DNA of 64,000 bases from Dinoroseobacter sp034111085 (lineage in GTDB: Bacteria; Pseudomonadota; Alphaproteobacteria; Rhodobacterales; Rhodobacteraceae). Location: NCBI GenBank assembly GCA_034111085.1, contig JAWUXZ010000067.1, positions 1 to 64,000 of the forward strand, read 5' to 3'. Positions 43,696-52,068 of the stretch are shown piece by piece. A program made the translations under genes and the position numbers. The notes under the pieces are model-generated. The model was not told the DNA's origin, made no database searches, and saw only the letters and a list, made by a program, of their open reading frames with translations. Numbering within the stretch: position 1 is the stretch's first letter; every line of letters starts with the position of its first letter.

Positions 43696-44771
43696 GATGC
43701 GGTCGTCGCTCCGTTGGTTCCGGCAATAGGTGGCGCGCCTACGGGCGTCAGGCCCAGCACTTGAAACAGGCTCCCCATTTCGTCTGGATGCGTCAAGCGC
43801 CGATGTGCTGCGATGTGGTCCTCAAGGGCCGTCCCCTCCATCTGAGCGGCAAGGACTTGCGCACGCGCGGTGATCCCGAGGGTTTCCAGAAACACGCCTT
43901 GGGAGACCGGCCCCGTTACCTCGGCCCCTGCGAGGCGGGCGGTGTTGGCGAGGGCACCGAAATCCACATGCGCGGTCAGATCGGCTTGGCCGGGATGGGC
44001 GAGGGGCGCTTCTTTCGCATGTCCGCGCACGGCTTGGAATGTGTTGCCTGTGCTTTGTGTGCCGCCATAATCGATGATCAACGCGGCCCCGCCATGGGTT
44101 GCAATGCGCTGGGCGATGTCTTCGATCAAGGGCTGGGCAGGGGTGCATATCTCAACCAGATCTCCCTCAACGGTATCTGCGATCCTGTGGGCGAGGTCAT
44201 CTCGCGGGGCAGGGGCGGACAGGCCAAACGCCAGCGCGCCATTGCTAAGCCCCACCTGCCGCTCGGTCCATCCGTCGCCTTTGCGCAGGAACTGCCGGAT
44301 CGGCAGGGCGTCGAAAAACTCATTTGCGATCAGGAAGGTTGGGACCTCGGGCAGAGTTCCGGGGTGGTCATGGAAAATGGGGGTATGGGCCTTCAAGGTA
44401 ACGGCCTGTGCGGCGCGCAAGATCGGGCTGGCTTCCAGCAGATGCGGCGTGAAATCCGCGCCCGGCACAGCGGTCATAGCGCGCAAAGCATCAGCCATCA
44501 GCGTTCCACGCCCCGGACCAAGTTCAGCCAGCACCGCATCTTTTGGCGCGCCTTGGTCCCGCCAAGCCTGCACCAGCGCGAGGCCCACAAGTTCACCAAA
44601 CATCTGACTGATCTCGGGTGCAGTGATGAAATCGCCCGAGCGCCCGAACGGGTCACGTGTGGTATAATAGCCATGCGCAGGGTTCAGCAGGCATTCGGTC
44701 ATATATTCCGCGATGCTCAGCGGGCCAGAATGCGCAATCCGGGCGCTAAGTATCTCGGCCAGCGGGGTCAT
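43692..44771 (-). CDS. MidA/NDUFAF7-family SAM-dependent methyltransferase
   Basis: A 359-residue protein of COG1565. The SAM-binding motif is VLAELGPGRGTLMAD near residue 80, after the family N-terminus ISIAEYMTECL-like (SIAEYMTECLLNPAHGYYTTRDPFGRSGDF). In mitochondria the family methylates an arginine of complex I; a similar role here is inference. It overlaps lgt and pgeF by four bases on each side. Confidence 0.87.
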   Translation of the reverse strand: MTPLAEILSARIAHSGPLSIAEYMTECLLNPAHGYYTTRDPFGRSGDFITAPEISQMFGELVGLALVQAWRDQGAPKDAVLAELGPGRGTLMADALRAMTAVPGADFTPHLLEASPILRAAQAVTLKAHTPIFHDHPGTLPEVPTFLIANEFFDALPIRQFLRKGDGWTERQVGLSNGALAFGLSAPAPRDDLAHRIADTVEGDLVEICTPAQPLIEDIAQRIATHGGAALIIDYGGTQSTGNTFQAVRGHAKEAPLAHPGQADLTAHVDFGALANTARLAGAEVTGPVSQGVFLETLGITARAQVLAAQMEGTALEDHIAAHRRLTHPDEMGSLFQVLGLTPVGAPPIAGTNGATTAS

Positions 44772-45661
44772 CGCGCGCGCCGCAGGTAGCTTCCCAAGAT
44801 CAGGCCGAGGCCAAGTGCCACCATCGGCAACGACAAAACTTGTCCCATGGTTAACCCAACCTCGCCGAGGAAGTAGGCGTGACCCAAGGGGTTGGTTTCG
44901 GTCACGAATTGCGCATCTGGCTGGCGGTACAGCTCTACAAATGCGCGGGCGGCCCCGTAGCCTGCAAGAAACAGACCTGTCATCAGTCCGGGGCGCATCA
45001 GTGCGCCGCGACGATAGGCGAGCCAGAACAGAACCAATGCCAGAAACAACCCCTCGAGCGCGGCTTCATACAGTTGCGAGGGGTGGCGCGCGCAAAGCCC
45101 TGTGATGGCTGCGCCGCAATCTTGTGCTGCTGGTCCGGGAAAGATCACCCCCCATGCCACGTCTGTCGGGCGGCCCCATAATTCGGCGTTAATGAAGTTC
45201 GCAATGCGTCCCAGCATCAAGCCGATGGGGGCGGCAACAGCCAGCGCATCGGCCACCGGCAAAATCGGTGCCTTGATCGCCCAACAGTAAAGCAGGCCGG
45301 CAACGACAACGCCAAGAAAGCCGCCATGGAAGGACATGCCACCCTGCCAAACCATCAATATCTCGGCCGGATTGGCGAGGTAATAGTCGGGTTGATAGAA
45401 TGCGACATAGCCCAAGCGCCCGCCCAGAACGACGCCGAGGATCACCCATGTCAGCAAGGCCTCGACCTGCGGGACGGTCATCGGCGGCGTCTCGCCCAGC
45501 CACAAATGGGCGCGCCGCATCAGGCTTGCGACAATCCACCAGCCGATCAGCAGTCCGGCGATATAGGCCAGCGCGTACCAGCGCAGGGCGAAATTGACCC
45601 CCCCAAAGGCGATTGTGAAAATCTCAGGCGCGAGGGGCGGGAAAGGGATAGCGAGCAACAT
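44768..45661 (-). CDS. lgt: Prolipoprotein diacylglyceryl transferase
   Basis: A 297-residue inner-membrane enzyme that adds diacylglycerol to the lipobox cysteine of prolipoproteins. About seven membrane segments are present. The conserved Lgt signature is GRIANFINAELWGRPTDVAWGV near residues 150-171, with GGMSFHGGFLG near 105 and the RHPSQLYEAALEG segment near 195. It is first in the lgt-midA-pgeF operon and is divergent from ubiK. Confidence 0.95.
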   Translation of the reverse strand: MLLAIPFPPLAPEIFTIAFGGVNFALRWYALAYIAGLLIGWWIVASLMRRAHLWLGETPPMTVPQVEALLTWVILGVVLGGRLGYVAFYQPDYYLANPAEILMVWQGGMSFHGGFLGVVVAGLLYCWAIKAPILPVADALAVAAPIGLMLGRIANFINAELWGRPTDVAWGVIFPGPAAQDCGAAITGLCARHPSQLYEAALEGLFLALVLFWLAYRRGALMRPGLMTGLFLAGYGAARAFVELYRQPDAQFVTETNPLGHAYFLGEVGLTMGQVLSLPMVALGLGLILGSYLRRAR

Positions 45662-45785
45662 CGCAAAACTCCGGTCGGACGCTTCCTAGCTGGCGAGCCG
45701 ACCAGATGAAGTCAACCTTGAGGTTTGCGAAGCTGGCCCCCATATCTTAATCAATCGACCCCATAGCGTTAACGGAGCCCGCACC

Positions 45786-46031
45786 ATGCAAAGCCGCAAC
45801 AAGATCCTCGATGATGTAAGCCAATTGATGACCAACGCGATGGGCGTGGCCCAAGGCGCCAAGGAAGAAGCCGAAACCGCGATGAAGGGGTTCATGGACC
45901 GCTGGCTTGCTGACCGCGATTTCGTCACGCGCGAGGAATTCGACGCGGTGCGCGCAATGGCTCAGAAGGCGCGCGAAGAGAATGACGCCCTATCCGCCCG
46001 GATCGCGGCACTGGAAGCCAACGCCAAGTAA
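45786..46031 (+). CDS. ubiK: UbiK-family accessory factor (BMFP domain)
   Basis: An 81-residue helical protein with an amphipathic N-terminus and a C-terminal coiled coil (FVTREEFDAVRAMAQKAREEN). UbiK assists the ubiquinone biosynthesis complex and can fuse membranes in vitro. Length and pattern are normal. It is divergent from lgt with a 124-base gap. Confidence 0.88.
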   Translation: MQSRNKILDDVSQLMTNAMGVAQGAKEEAETAMKGFMDRWLADRDFVTREEFDAVRAMAQKAREENDALSARIAALEANAK

Positions 46032-46087
46032 TAGGCTTTGCGTCTGGGTCGCGTGATTGGCGCGGCCCGACTTGCACATCTGCAATG

Positions 46088-46182
46088 CTGCGGTGCAGCG
46101 AATTTGTCCGTCTCCAACAATCCATTGGAGTCATTGATATTTCCTGTGGGCAACCGGCGAGAAAACGCCCGCATCGGTTGCC
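46088..46182. promoter_or_regulatory. PhaR-like palindrome and stable hairpin before ybjN
   Basis: CTGC-GGT-GCAG at 46088-46098 matches the CTGC-N3-GCAG pattern described for PhaR. A separate perfect 8-base inverted repeat, GGCAACCG (46149-46156) and CGGTTGCC (46175-46182), frames a GCG/CGC inner stem. The 298-base gap 46032-46329 otherwise holds no gene. No polyhydroxyalkanoate gene is nearby. Confidence 0.35.
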
Positions 46183-46329
46183 GCAGCGGATAATTCCCTT
46201 TACACAAATCCGAATGGCAACCACCATATCTGGTAAGGCTATCGCGCGGGCAACGCGAGGTCTTGCATGGACACCCAGTCTGTTGCGGGGGGATCCCCGT
46301 AAGAGGCCAAAAACAAACGGGGCCCGGGC

Positions 46330-46833
46330 ATGTCGAACCTAGAGCGGCTGATGGAGTCGGACGACGTCCATCCAATAGACATCGTTGAGACCCTAGCGCA
46401 GGATCACGCGTGGGACTTCGATCGTATTACAGATGACCAAATCGCGATGGCGGTTCAGGGCCAGTGGCGCACCTATTCGGTGACGCTTGCGTGGTCCGCG
46501 TATGACGAGACCTTGCGTCTTATCTGCACCTTTGAGATGGAGCCGCCTGAATCGCGAATGGCCGCCCTGCATGGAATATTGAACGCCTCTAATGACCGCT
46601 TGTGGTCGGGCGCGTTTACCTATTGGGAGCAGCAAAAGTTAATGGTGTTTCGCTATGGGTTGTTGTTGGCGGGCGGCGCGCAAGCTGGGCCTGAGCAGAT
46701 CGACACGATGCTGACAACCGCTGTAGCCAATTGCGAACGCTACTATCCGGCGTTCCAGCTGGTCTGCTGGGCCGGGCGCGAGCCTGAAGATGCCTTGCAA
46801 GTCGCCATTGCAGAGGCTTACGGTCGCGCCTGA
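46330..46833 (+). CDS. YbjN domain-containing protein
   Basis: A 167-residue protein with the YbjN/type III chaperone-like fold. The strand AYDETLRLICTFEM near residue 56 and the C-terminal FQLVCWAGREPEDALQVAIAEAYG are typical of alphaproteobacterial YbjN proteins upstream of proC. The role is unclear; E. coli YbjN affects stress and motility. A 19-base gap separates it from proC, so they are probably co-transcribed. Confidence 0.82.
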   Translation: MSNLERLMESDDVHPIDIVETLAQDHAWDFDRITDDQIAMAVQGQWRTYSVTLAWSAYDETLRLICTFEMEPPESRMAALHGILNASNDRLWSGAFTYWEQQKLMVFRYGLLLAGGAQAGPEQIDTMLTTAVANCERYYPAFQLVCWAGREPEDALQVAIAEAYGRA

Positions 46834-46852
46834 TAATTTCGAAAGGCGCATC

Positions 46853-47674
46853 ATGGCATTGGAAGACGTATCAACGCGCGGGTTATTCTTGCTCGGATGT
46901 GGCAAGATGGGGTCTGCAATGTTGGCAGGCTGGCTCGCCAGTGGTGTGAGCGCGAGTTCCGTACATGTGCTTGATCCTTACCCTTCAGATTGGTTGAACG
47001 GGTTAACAAGCGACGGTCTTAACCTTAACGCAGATATGCCAATTTCCCCGGCGGTCGCACTTCTTGCCGTGAAACCGCAAATGATGGGCGATGCGTTGCC
47101 GTCTGTTGCCGCACTTGGCGGTGGCAAAACCCTAATACTGTCGATCGCGGCCGGCACATCAATCAGCACTTTCGAGACTGCATTCGGTCCGCACACCCCG
47201 ATCATTCGCGCCATGCCCAACACCCCTGCCGCTATCGGCAAAGGCATCACCGCGATCATCGGCAACGCAGCCGCGACCGAGGCGCATCTGGCTTTGGCTG
47301 AGGCTTTGTTGTCGGCAATCGGCCAAGTCGTGCGCCTGGATCACGAGGATCAGATGGACGCGGTCACTGGCGTTTCGGGCTCGGGTCCGGGCTACGTTTT
47401 CCACATGATCGAAGCACTTGCCGCCGCGGCCGAGGCCGAAGGCTTGTCGCCGGAATTGTCGATGCAATTGGCCAAAGCAACGGTCGCAGGCGCGGGCGCA
47501 TTGGCCGAGGTCGCAGATGAGACCCCTAGCCAGTTGCGCGTTAACGTTACTTCGCCAGCCGGAACCACCGAGGCAGGCTTGCGCGTCTTGATGAACGAGG
47601 GCGCTGGTCTACCGCCGTTAATGAAGGCCACCGTAAAAGCCGCCGCCGCCCGCAGTCGCGAGTTGAAGGGATGA
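46853..47674 (+). CDS. proC: Pyrroline-5-carboxylate reductase
   Basis: A 273-residue enzyme for the last step of proline synthesis. The NADPH motif is LLGCGKMGSAML near residues 11-22. The mid-region RAMPNTPAAIGKGIT and the C-terminal signature GSGPGYVFHMIEAL are clear. I chose the ATG at 46853 because an upstream start at 46790 lies in ybjN. The stop overlaps the csaA start. Confidence 0.93.
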   Translation: MALEDVSTRGLFLLGCGKMGSAMLAGWLASGVSASSVHVLDPYPSDWLNGLTSDGLNLNADMPISPAVALLAVKPQMMGDALPSVAALGGGKTLILSIAAGTSISTFETAFGPHTPIIRAMPNTPAAIGKGITAIIGNAAATEAHLALAEALLSAIGQVVRLDHEDQMDAVTGVSGSGPGYVFHMIEALAAAAEAEGLSPELSMQLAKATVAGAGALAEVADETPSQLRVNVTSPAGTTEAGLRVLMNEGAGLPPLMKATVKAAAARSRELKG

Positions 47675-48009
47675 GCCAGATCACCTTCGACGATTTCATG
47701 AAACTCGACATGCGCGTTGGCCGCATCACCCGCGCTGAGCCGTTTCCCGAGGCGCGCAAACCCGCCATCAAGCTGTGGGTGGATTTAGGGGATGAACTTG
47801 GGGTCAAGAAATCGAGCGCCCAGATCACAAAGCACTATGATCCCGAAGCGCTGATCGGCCAACAGGTCATGGCGTTGGTGAATTTTCCGCCGCGCCAGAT
47901 CGGTAAATTCATGTCCGAAATCCTCGTCTTGGGGGTGCCGGATGCAGACGGCGAGGTCGTCCTGATCCGCCCCGATATCGACGTGCCGCAAGGCGGGAGG
48001 CTTTTTTGA
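47671..48009 (+). CDS. csaA: tRNA-binding domain protein, CsaA type
   Basis: A 112-residue OB-fold protein. It starts with ITFDDFMKLDMRVGRITRAEPFPEARKPA, and NFPPRQIGKFMSEILVLG is the dimer and tRNA-binding region of CsaA. CsaA is described as a chaperone-like export factor in Bacillus and binds tRNA. It overlaps proC by four bases upstream and the dehydrogenase by four downstream. Confidence 0.88.
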   Translation: MSQITFDDFMKLDMRVGRITRAEPFPEARKPAIKLWVDLGDELGVKKSSAQITKHYDPEALIGQQVMALVNFPPRQIGKFMSEILVLGVPDADGEVVLIRPDIDVPQGGRLF

Positions 48010-48956
48010 CCAAGCTCTTGATTTCGCGGGCTTTGCCCGACAGCGTCATGGATATTGCGCGCGCGCGCTTTGACGTGACAACGCGCCCAACCACGCAACC
48101 GATGACCCACGCCGAATGCGTTGCCGCCTTGCGCGATCATGACATCGTGCTGCCGACCTTGGGCGATGCTTTCACCGCCAGCGCCTTTACACTAGCAGGC
48201 GTGCTGCGCTGCAAATTGCTGGCGAATTTCGGGGTCGGCTACAATCATATCGATGCCGCAGCAGCCCAAGCGGCAGGCGTTGCGGTAACAAACACGCCGG
48301 GCGCTGTCACCGACGCGACCGCCGATATTGCCATGACATTGATGCTGATGACGGCGCGGCGGGCGGGCGAGGGCGAGCGTTTGGTGCGTGCAGGCGCATG
48401 GGACGGCTGGCATCCGACGCAAATGCTCGGCCTGCATGTAAGCGGAAAAACTGTCGGCATTGTCGGCATCGGCCGAATAGGGCAGGCGATTGCACGGCGT
48501 TGCCATTTCGGGTTTGGCATGGACGTCGTTTACTATAATCGCTCGCAGAAGGTTGTCGATTTTCCCGCACGCCAACTTGGCAGCTTGGCTGAGGTTATGG
48601 CAGCAGACGTGGTTATCGCTGCAGTGCCGGGCGGTGCCGCAACGCATCATTTGTTGGACGCGGAGGCCTTCGCAGCCATGCGCCCTCATGCCATCTTCAT
48701 CAATATTGCGCGCGGTGATGTTGTCGACGAAGCCGCCTTGATCACCGCACTGCAAGCTGGAACACTCGCGGGCGCAGGTCTCGATGTTTATGAGTTTGAG
48801 CCGCAGGTGCCCGATGCCTTGATCGCCATGGAAAACGTCGTGCTATTGCCCCATCTGGGAACTGCCGCACTCGAAGTGCGCGAGGCGATGGGGCATATGG
48901 CGCTGGACAATTGCGTAGCCTTCACCGAGGGGCGCGCGCTGCCGAACCCAGTTTAG
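48006..48956 (+). CDS. D-2-hydroxyacid dehydrogenase
   Basis: A 316-residue NAD(P)-dependent enzyme of the glyoxylate/hydroxypyruvate reductase group. The Rossmann motif is VGIVGIGRIGQAIARR near residue 148. The catalytic Arg is in NIARGDVVDE, Glu in YEFEPQV and His in LLPHLGTAAL. The start is TTG at 48006, a rare codon supported by GGGAGG five bases upstream, and it overlaps the csaA stop. The exact substrate is unknown. Confidence 0.87.
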   Translation: MTKLLISRALPDSVMDIARARFDVTTRPTTQPMTHAECVAALRDHDIVLPTLGDAFTASAFTLAGVLRCKLLANFGVGYNHIDAAAAQAAGVAVTNTPGAVTDATADIAMTLMLMTARRAGEGERLVRAGAWDGWHPTQMLGLHVSGKTVGIVGIGRIGQAIARRCHFGFGMDVVYYNRSQKVVDFPARQLGSLAEVMAADVVIAAVPGGAATHHLLDAEAFAAMRPHAIFINIARGDVVDEAALITALQAGTLAGAGLDVYEFEPQVPDALIAMENVVLLPHLGTAALEVREAMGHMALDNCVAFTEGRALPNPV

Positions 48957-48972
48957 GGATTGTCGCATGGCA

Positions 48973-49554
48973 CTACGGCGCGCCCATCTCTTCGCGCCAG
49001 TGACGCCTGCACAGCGACACATAGGTCTCGTTTCCACCGATCTGGACTTGCGCGCCGTCTTGCAGCGCTTTCCCATCCGCCCCGCGCCGGACAACCATCG
49101 ATGCTTTGCGACCGCAGTGACAGATCGTGCGCACCTCGCGCATTTCGTCGGCCAGTGCCAGCAGGGCCGCCGAGCCCGGAAAAAGTTCGCCCCGGAAATC
49201 GACCCGCAACCCGTAGCACATGATCGGGATGCCTTGATCGTCAACCGCGCGTGCCAATTGCCAAACCTGATCCTTGGTTAAGAACTGCGCCTCGTCGATA
49301 AACACGCAAGCACAAGGCCCCTGTGCAAGACGCGCCGCGATCTGGGTAAAAAGGTCCGCTTGCGGGCTGAACAGATCTGCGTCCGCGCCAATGCCGATGC
49401 GGCTTCCGATCCTGCCATTGCCCGCGCGTGTGTCGAATTGCGCGGTCAGCAGATAGGTCTGCATCCCGCGCTCGACATAGTTATGCGAGGCTTGCAGCAG
49501 GATTGTCGATTTCCCGGCATTCATGGTCGAGTAATGAAAATAGAGTTTAGCCAT
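48973..49554 (-). CDS. tdk: Thymidine kinase
   Basis: A 193-residue type II thymidine kinase that salvages thymidine to dTMP. The P-loop is STMNAGKSTILL near residues 9-20, Walker B is CVFIDEAQFL near 85, and the zinc site is CHCGRKA with CRRHW. The lasso TYLLTAQFDTRAG is present. It is convergent with the dehydrogenase, with a 16-base gap. Confidence 0.94.
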   Translation of the reverse strand: MAKLYFHYSTMNAGKSTILLQASHNYVERGMQTYLLTAQFDTRAGNGRIGSRIGIGADADLFSPQADLFTQIAARLAQGPCACVFIDEAQFLTKDQVWQLARAVDDQGIPIMCYGLRVDFRGELFPGSAALLALADEMREVRTICHCGRKASMVVRRGADGKALQDGAQVQIGGNETYVSLCRRHWREEMGAP

Positions 49555-49908
49555 GCGCCTTGCCTAGCCCGAGGTCTGGGCGGGGGGCAAGTCACTGGTC
49601 GGGGACGTCGGTGCGGGTGCGATGAAAAACAACGGAGTTCAGGGCGCAGCATGTCCTTGTCCCGGTCTTAGACCTCGCGCCTCGCTCGAACACGGACGGC
49701 AACAGCCATGAGGGCGACGCGTTTGGATCAAAACATGGCGAAGGGCCCGCCGATGCGCACATCGACAGACCCTCCCACCTACGCCCGGAATGGGGTCCGG
49801 GAACTGGTACACACATCCAAGGACTGGCCCCGGACGCTTTTTGGTCGCAGGATTGTGCAGGGTGGAGTAGTGGGAATGGAAATTAACAATTCCCATAATT
49901 GGTAAAGA
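49555..49908. other. 354-base gap with an inverted repeat before the HTH-like gene
   Basis: No gene is visible. TGGGAAT (49871-49877) and ATTCCCA (49889-49895) form a perfect 7-base inverted repeat 13 bases before the GTG at 49909, a likely operator position. The rest is GC-rich and shows no terminator or RNA gene that I can recognise. Confidence 0.5.
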
Positions 49909-50382
49909 GTGCAGAGCGAAGTGACGAACCCACGCGGTTATTTGAAAAAGAACACCGAGGCACTGGTGAAAGATGTCGGAGTAGAGGCGGCAGCCGCGAT
50001 ATCCGGCAAGTCAAAGGCGACGTTGGGGCGATATTATTCGGACCATGCCGAACATGCAGACCGCTTCATGCCGATCGATACGGTGGCCGCGCTCGAAGAG
50101 GCCGCGCGCTTCCCCCACGTGACCACTGCATTGGCCGAGTTGCGCGGAGTGACGCTCAGTTACGATTCAGAGCGTCGCAATGAGCGCTCAGATGGTGTGA
50201 ACAGCGACGTCATCAAACTGTCGCAGCGATTTGCCATGCTGATGGCCGAATACAATCAATCGATTGAAGATGGTGTTATTACGATCAACGAGGCCAAGCG
50301 CCTGTTACGCGAAACTGTGGCGATCCAGCAGGTGCTTTTGGAAATGAAATTGCATCTGCAAGATGACCCTCCCGAGAGCTAA
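49909..50382 (+). CDS. Putative HTH-like regulator with C-terminal helix
   Basis: A 157-residue protein of unrecognised family. Residues 10-50 (ALVKDVGVEAAAAISGKSKATLGRYYSDHAEHADRF) look like a helix-turn-helix of the phage CII/regulatory type. The C-terminal half is a long helix (VIKLSQRFAMLMAEYNQSI...LLRETVAIQQVLLEMK). Two GTG starts are possible, 49909 and 49921; neither has a strong ribosome-binding site. A terminator follows. The GIY-YIG gene is convergent on the other side. Confidence 0.6.
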   Translation: MQSEVTNPRGYLKKNTEALVKDVGVEAAAAISGKSKATLGRYYSDHAEHADRFMPIDTVAALEEAARFPHVTTALAELRGVTLSYDSERRNERSDGVNSDVIKLSQRFAMLMAEYNQSIEDGVITINEAKRLLRETVAIQQVLLEMKLHLQDDPPES

Positions 50383-50403
50383 TCAGTTTGAGCTGCCCCA
50401 AAT

Positions 50404-50440
50404 AAAAACGCCCCGCACTTTTAGGATGCGAGGCGTTTTT
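50404..50440. terminator. Bidirectional intrinsic terminator
   Basis: AAAAACGCC (50404-50412) pairs with GGCGTTTTT (50432-50440), with an inner GCA/TGC extension. It sits between the convergent HTH-like and GIY-YIG genes and can end both transcripts. Confidence 0.85.
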
Positions 50441-50482
50441 CTTTTTTGACCAACGTCTTGTGACGCTCAGATATGGACCCTT

Positions 50483-51913
50483 CTAGGCCGCCCCGCTTTC
50501 GGCTTGGCGCAACTGAGCCAACGTCTGATGGTAGCCTTGCGCTTCAGCGGGACTTGTAAAAGCAGCATCCGGGGCCTCAACGCTGAGCACGGCGGTGATG
50601 TCATCCAGCGATAGTGTGAAGAAGCCGTTGTTTGGTCCGGTGCGGTTCATCCGGTTGCCTTCAAAGGCTGCATAAACCTTCTCGCGCAGCGCCTCAGTGT
50701 CCTCAGAATAGACCATTGCATGAACGTCGAACGGGAAGGGCACGCTGTCATGGGCGAGGTCTTCCACAAAGCTATCGGGGTCAGGACGACGCGTTAAACC
50801 GATTTTGAACACACCCTCTCCGAAGGCACCAACATTTGACGCCACATACAGATGCCCTGCGGTCGAGATTTCGATCATGGATTGGGCACGTTCTGTTAGG
50901 TGGTGCGCTTCTTCCAACTGCCGGGCCAGATCGCCAACGCGGGCTTCCAGCTCGAACGCCTCCTCGCCGGTGGCCTTCTGAGCTGCCTGCTTGGCCTTAT
51001 CAAACAGGCTCTGAAGTTGGGCTTCGCCCTTCTCGGCAATCTTGGCATCCTTCACCAACTGCGCCTCTTCTTTCTTAAGGCGCGCCAGCTCTGCGCGGAG
51101 GTCTTTCTCCTCCTTCAGCTTTTCGCGGTGTTCATGGGTCAGGCGCAGTTCCTTCAGTTTCAGGTCTGCATAGGCGGGGTTCACCTGACGGCCATGCAGC
51201 GCCAAAGTGGCGTCAACATTGGCTTGGGTCTTTTCCATGCGCTCTTCCATTTGCTCAATGGAATTCCAGCGCACCGTGGCAATTGCCGTGTCGCAATCGG
51301 CGGTAAATGCGCGCGCGGCGAGGCGCTCTGCGGCAATCGCGGCGGGGTCGGCATCTGCTCCATCATCAATTGCCAAGATAATACCAGCAGTGGTCGCAAT
51401 CTCGGTCTGATCGGCGCGCACGTCCTTGATGGCGTCGCGAAAGGCGTCGCTATCGCCCAGGTCGAAATGCGGGGTGTAGACACCCAGATCGCTGAGATCA
51501 CCGGGGGCAGGCACCGCGTAGAGAGAGAGCGGTGTCGGCTTCGGGGCCGAGACATGTACATCGCCGTCGCTGGTGGCAAGTTTAAGCGGTGCGGCGCGCT
51601 GCGGGCGCACGGGTGTTGGTGGAGCGGGCAGAGCCTCGTCCTCAGCGACCGTCAATTCCGGCGCTTGAACTTGTGCGGCCTGACGCTTGGCCTTGCGGCT
51701 TGCCTTTGCAGGAGTGGTATGTGCCCCATTTGCCTGCGCGGCTGTGCGGCGTCGCCGCCCGCGAAGAACAAACAGAAAAAGCAAAGTCGCCGACAGCAAT
51801 CCGGCGGCGGCATAAAGCAACTCCATCGGATCACGCGCGGCGAGACCTTGGGCGAATGCAGGCGCGTCTTGAATAAGGCCTTGCAAGAAATCAGTGACGA
51901 TTGAAAAATCCAT
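50483..51913 (-). CDS. Membrane-anchored DUF4041 / GIY-YIG nuclease-like protein
   Basis: A 476-residue protein. Residues 32-50 are one membrane segment followed by RGRRRR, so the C-terminus should be cytoplasmic. A Pro/Ala-rich linker runs to about 140. The DUF4041 region (residues 145-335) starts with YTPHFDLGDSDAFRD and continues into a long coiled coil. A T5orf172/MUG113-type GIY-YIG domain (residues 345-445) has GHLYVASN, FKIGLTRR and a Glu in EDTEALREKVY. These domains occur in phage and accessory DNA proteins. A linked DUF2726 gene lies upstream. Confidence 0.8.
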   Translation of the reverse strand: MDFSIVTDFLQGLIQDAPAFAQGLAARDPMELLYAAAGLLSATLLFLFVLRGRRRRTAAQANGAHTTPAKASRKAKRQAAQVQAPELTVAEDEALPAPPTPVRPQRAAPLKLATSDGDVHVSAPKPTPLSLYAVPAPGDLSDLGVYTPHFDLGDSDAFRDAIKDVRADQTEIATTAGIILAIDDGADADPAAIAAERLAARAFTADCDTAIATVRWNSIEQMEERMEKTQANVDATLALHGRQVNPAYADLKLKELRLTHEHREKLKEEKDLRAELARLKKEEAQLVKDAKIAEKGEAQLQSLFDKAKQAAQKATGEEAFELEARVGDLARQLEEAHHLTERAQSMIEISTAGHLYVASNVGAFGEGVFKIGLTRRPDPDSFVEDLAHDSVPFPFDVHAMVYSEDTEALREKVYAAFEGNRMNRTGPNNGFFTLSLDDITAVLSVEAPDAAFTSPAEAQGYHQTLAQLRQAESGAA

Positions 51914-51950
51914 GTCGGTTTACCTACTGCTACTCTCGTTTATGCATCTT

Positions 51951-51990
51951 TGCGCACGATAGGCGCACATATGCTTTTTGCGCACGATAG
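51951..51990. repeat. Direct repeat TGCGCACGATAG upstream of the GIY-YIG gene
   Basis: The 12-mer occurs at 51951-51962 and 51979-51990, 28 bases apart, each after a similar ATGC-TTT stretch. It lies 38-77 bases upstream of the start at 51913. It may be a tandem operator or a decayed duplication. Confidence 0.6.
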
Positions 51991-52068
51991 ACACGCATTG
52001 GGTTTCAAATTTCAATGCCGGGACGCGAATCGTTCGAAATCAACCACGGCATGTTGCTATTGACCCTG

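Noticed and set aside
50900..51904. A 334-codon plus-strand frame
   Set aside because: It is antisense to the DUF4041/GIY-YIG gene, which has clear domain motifs.
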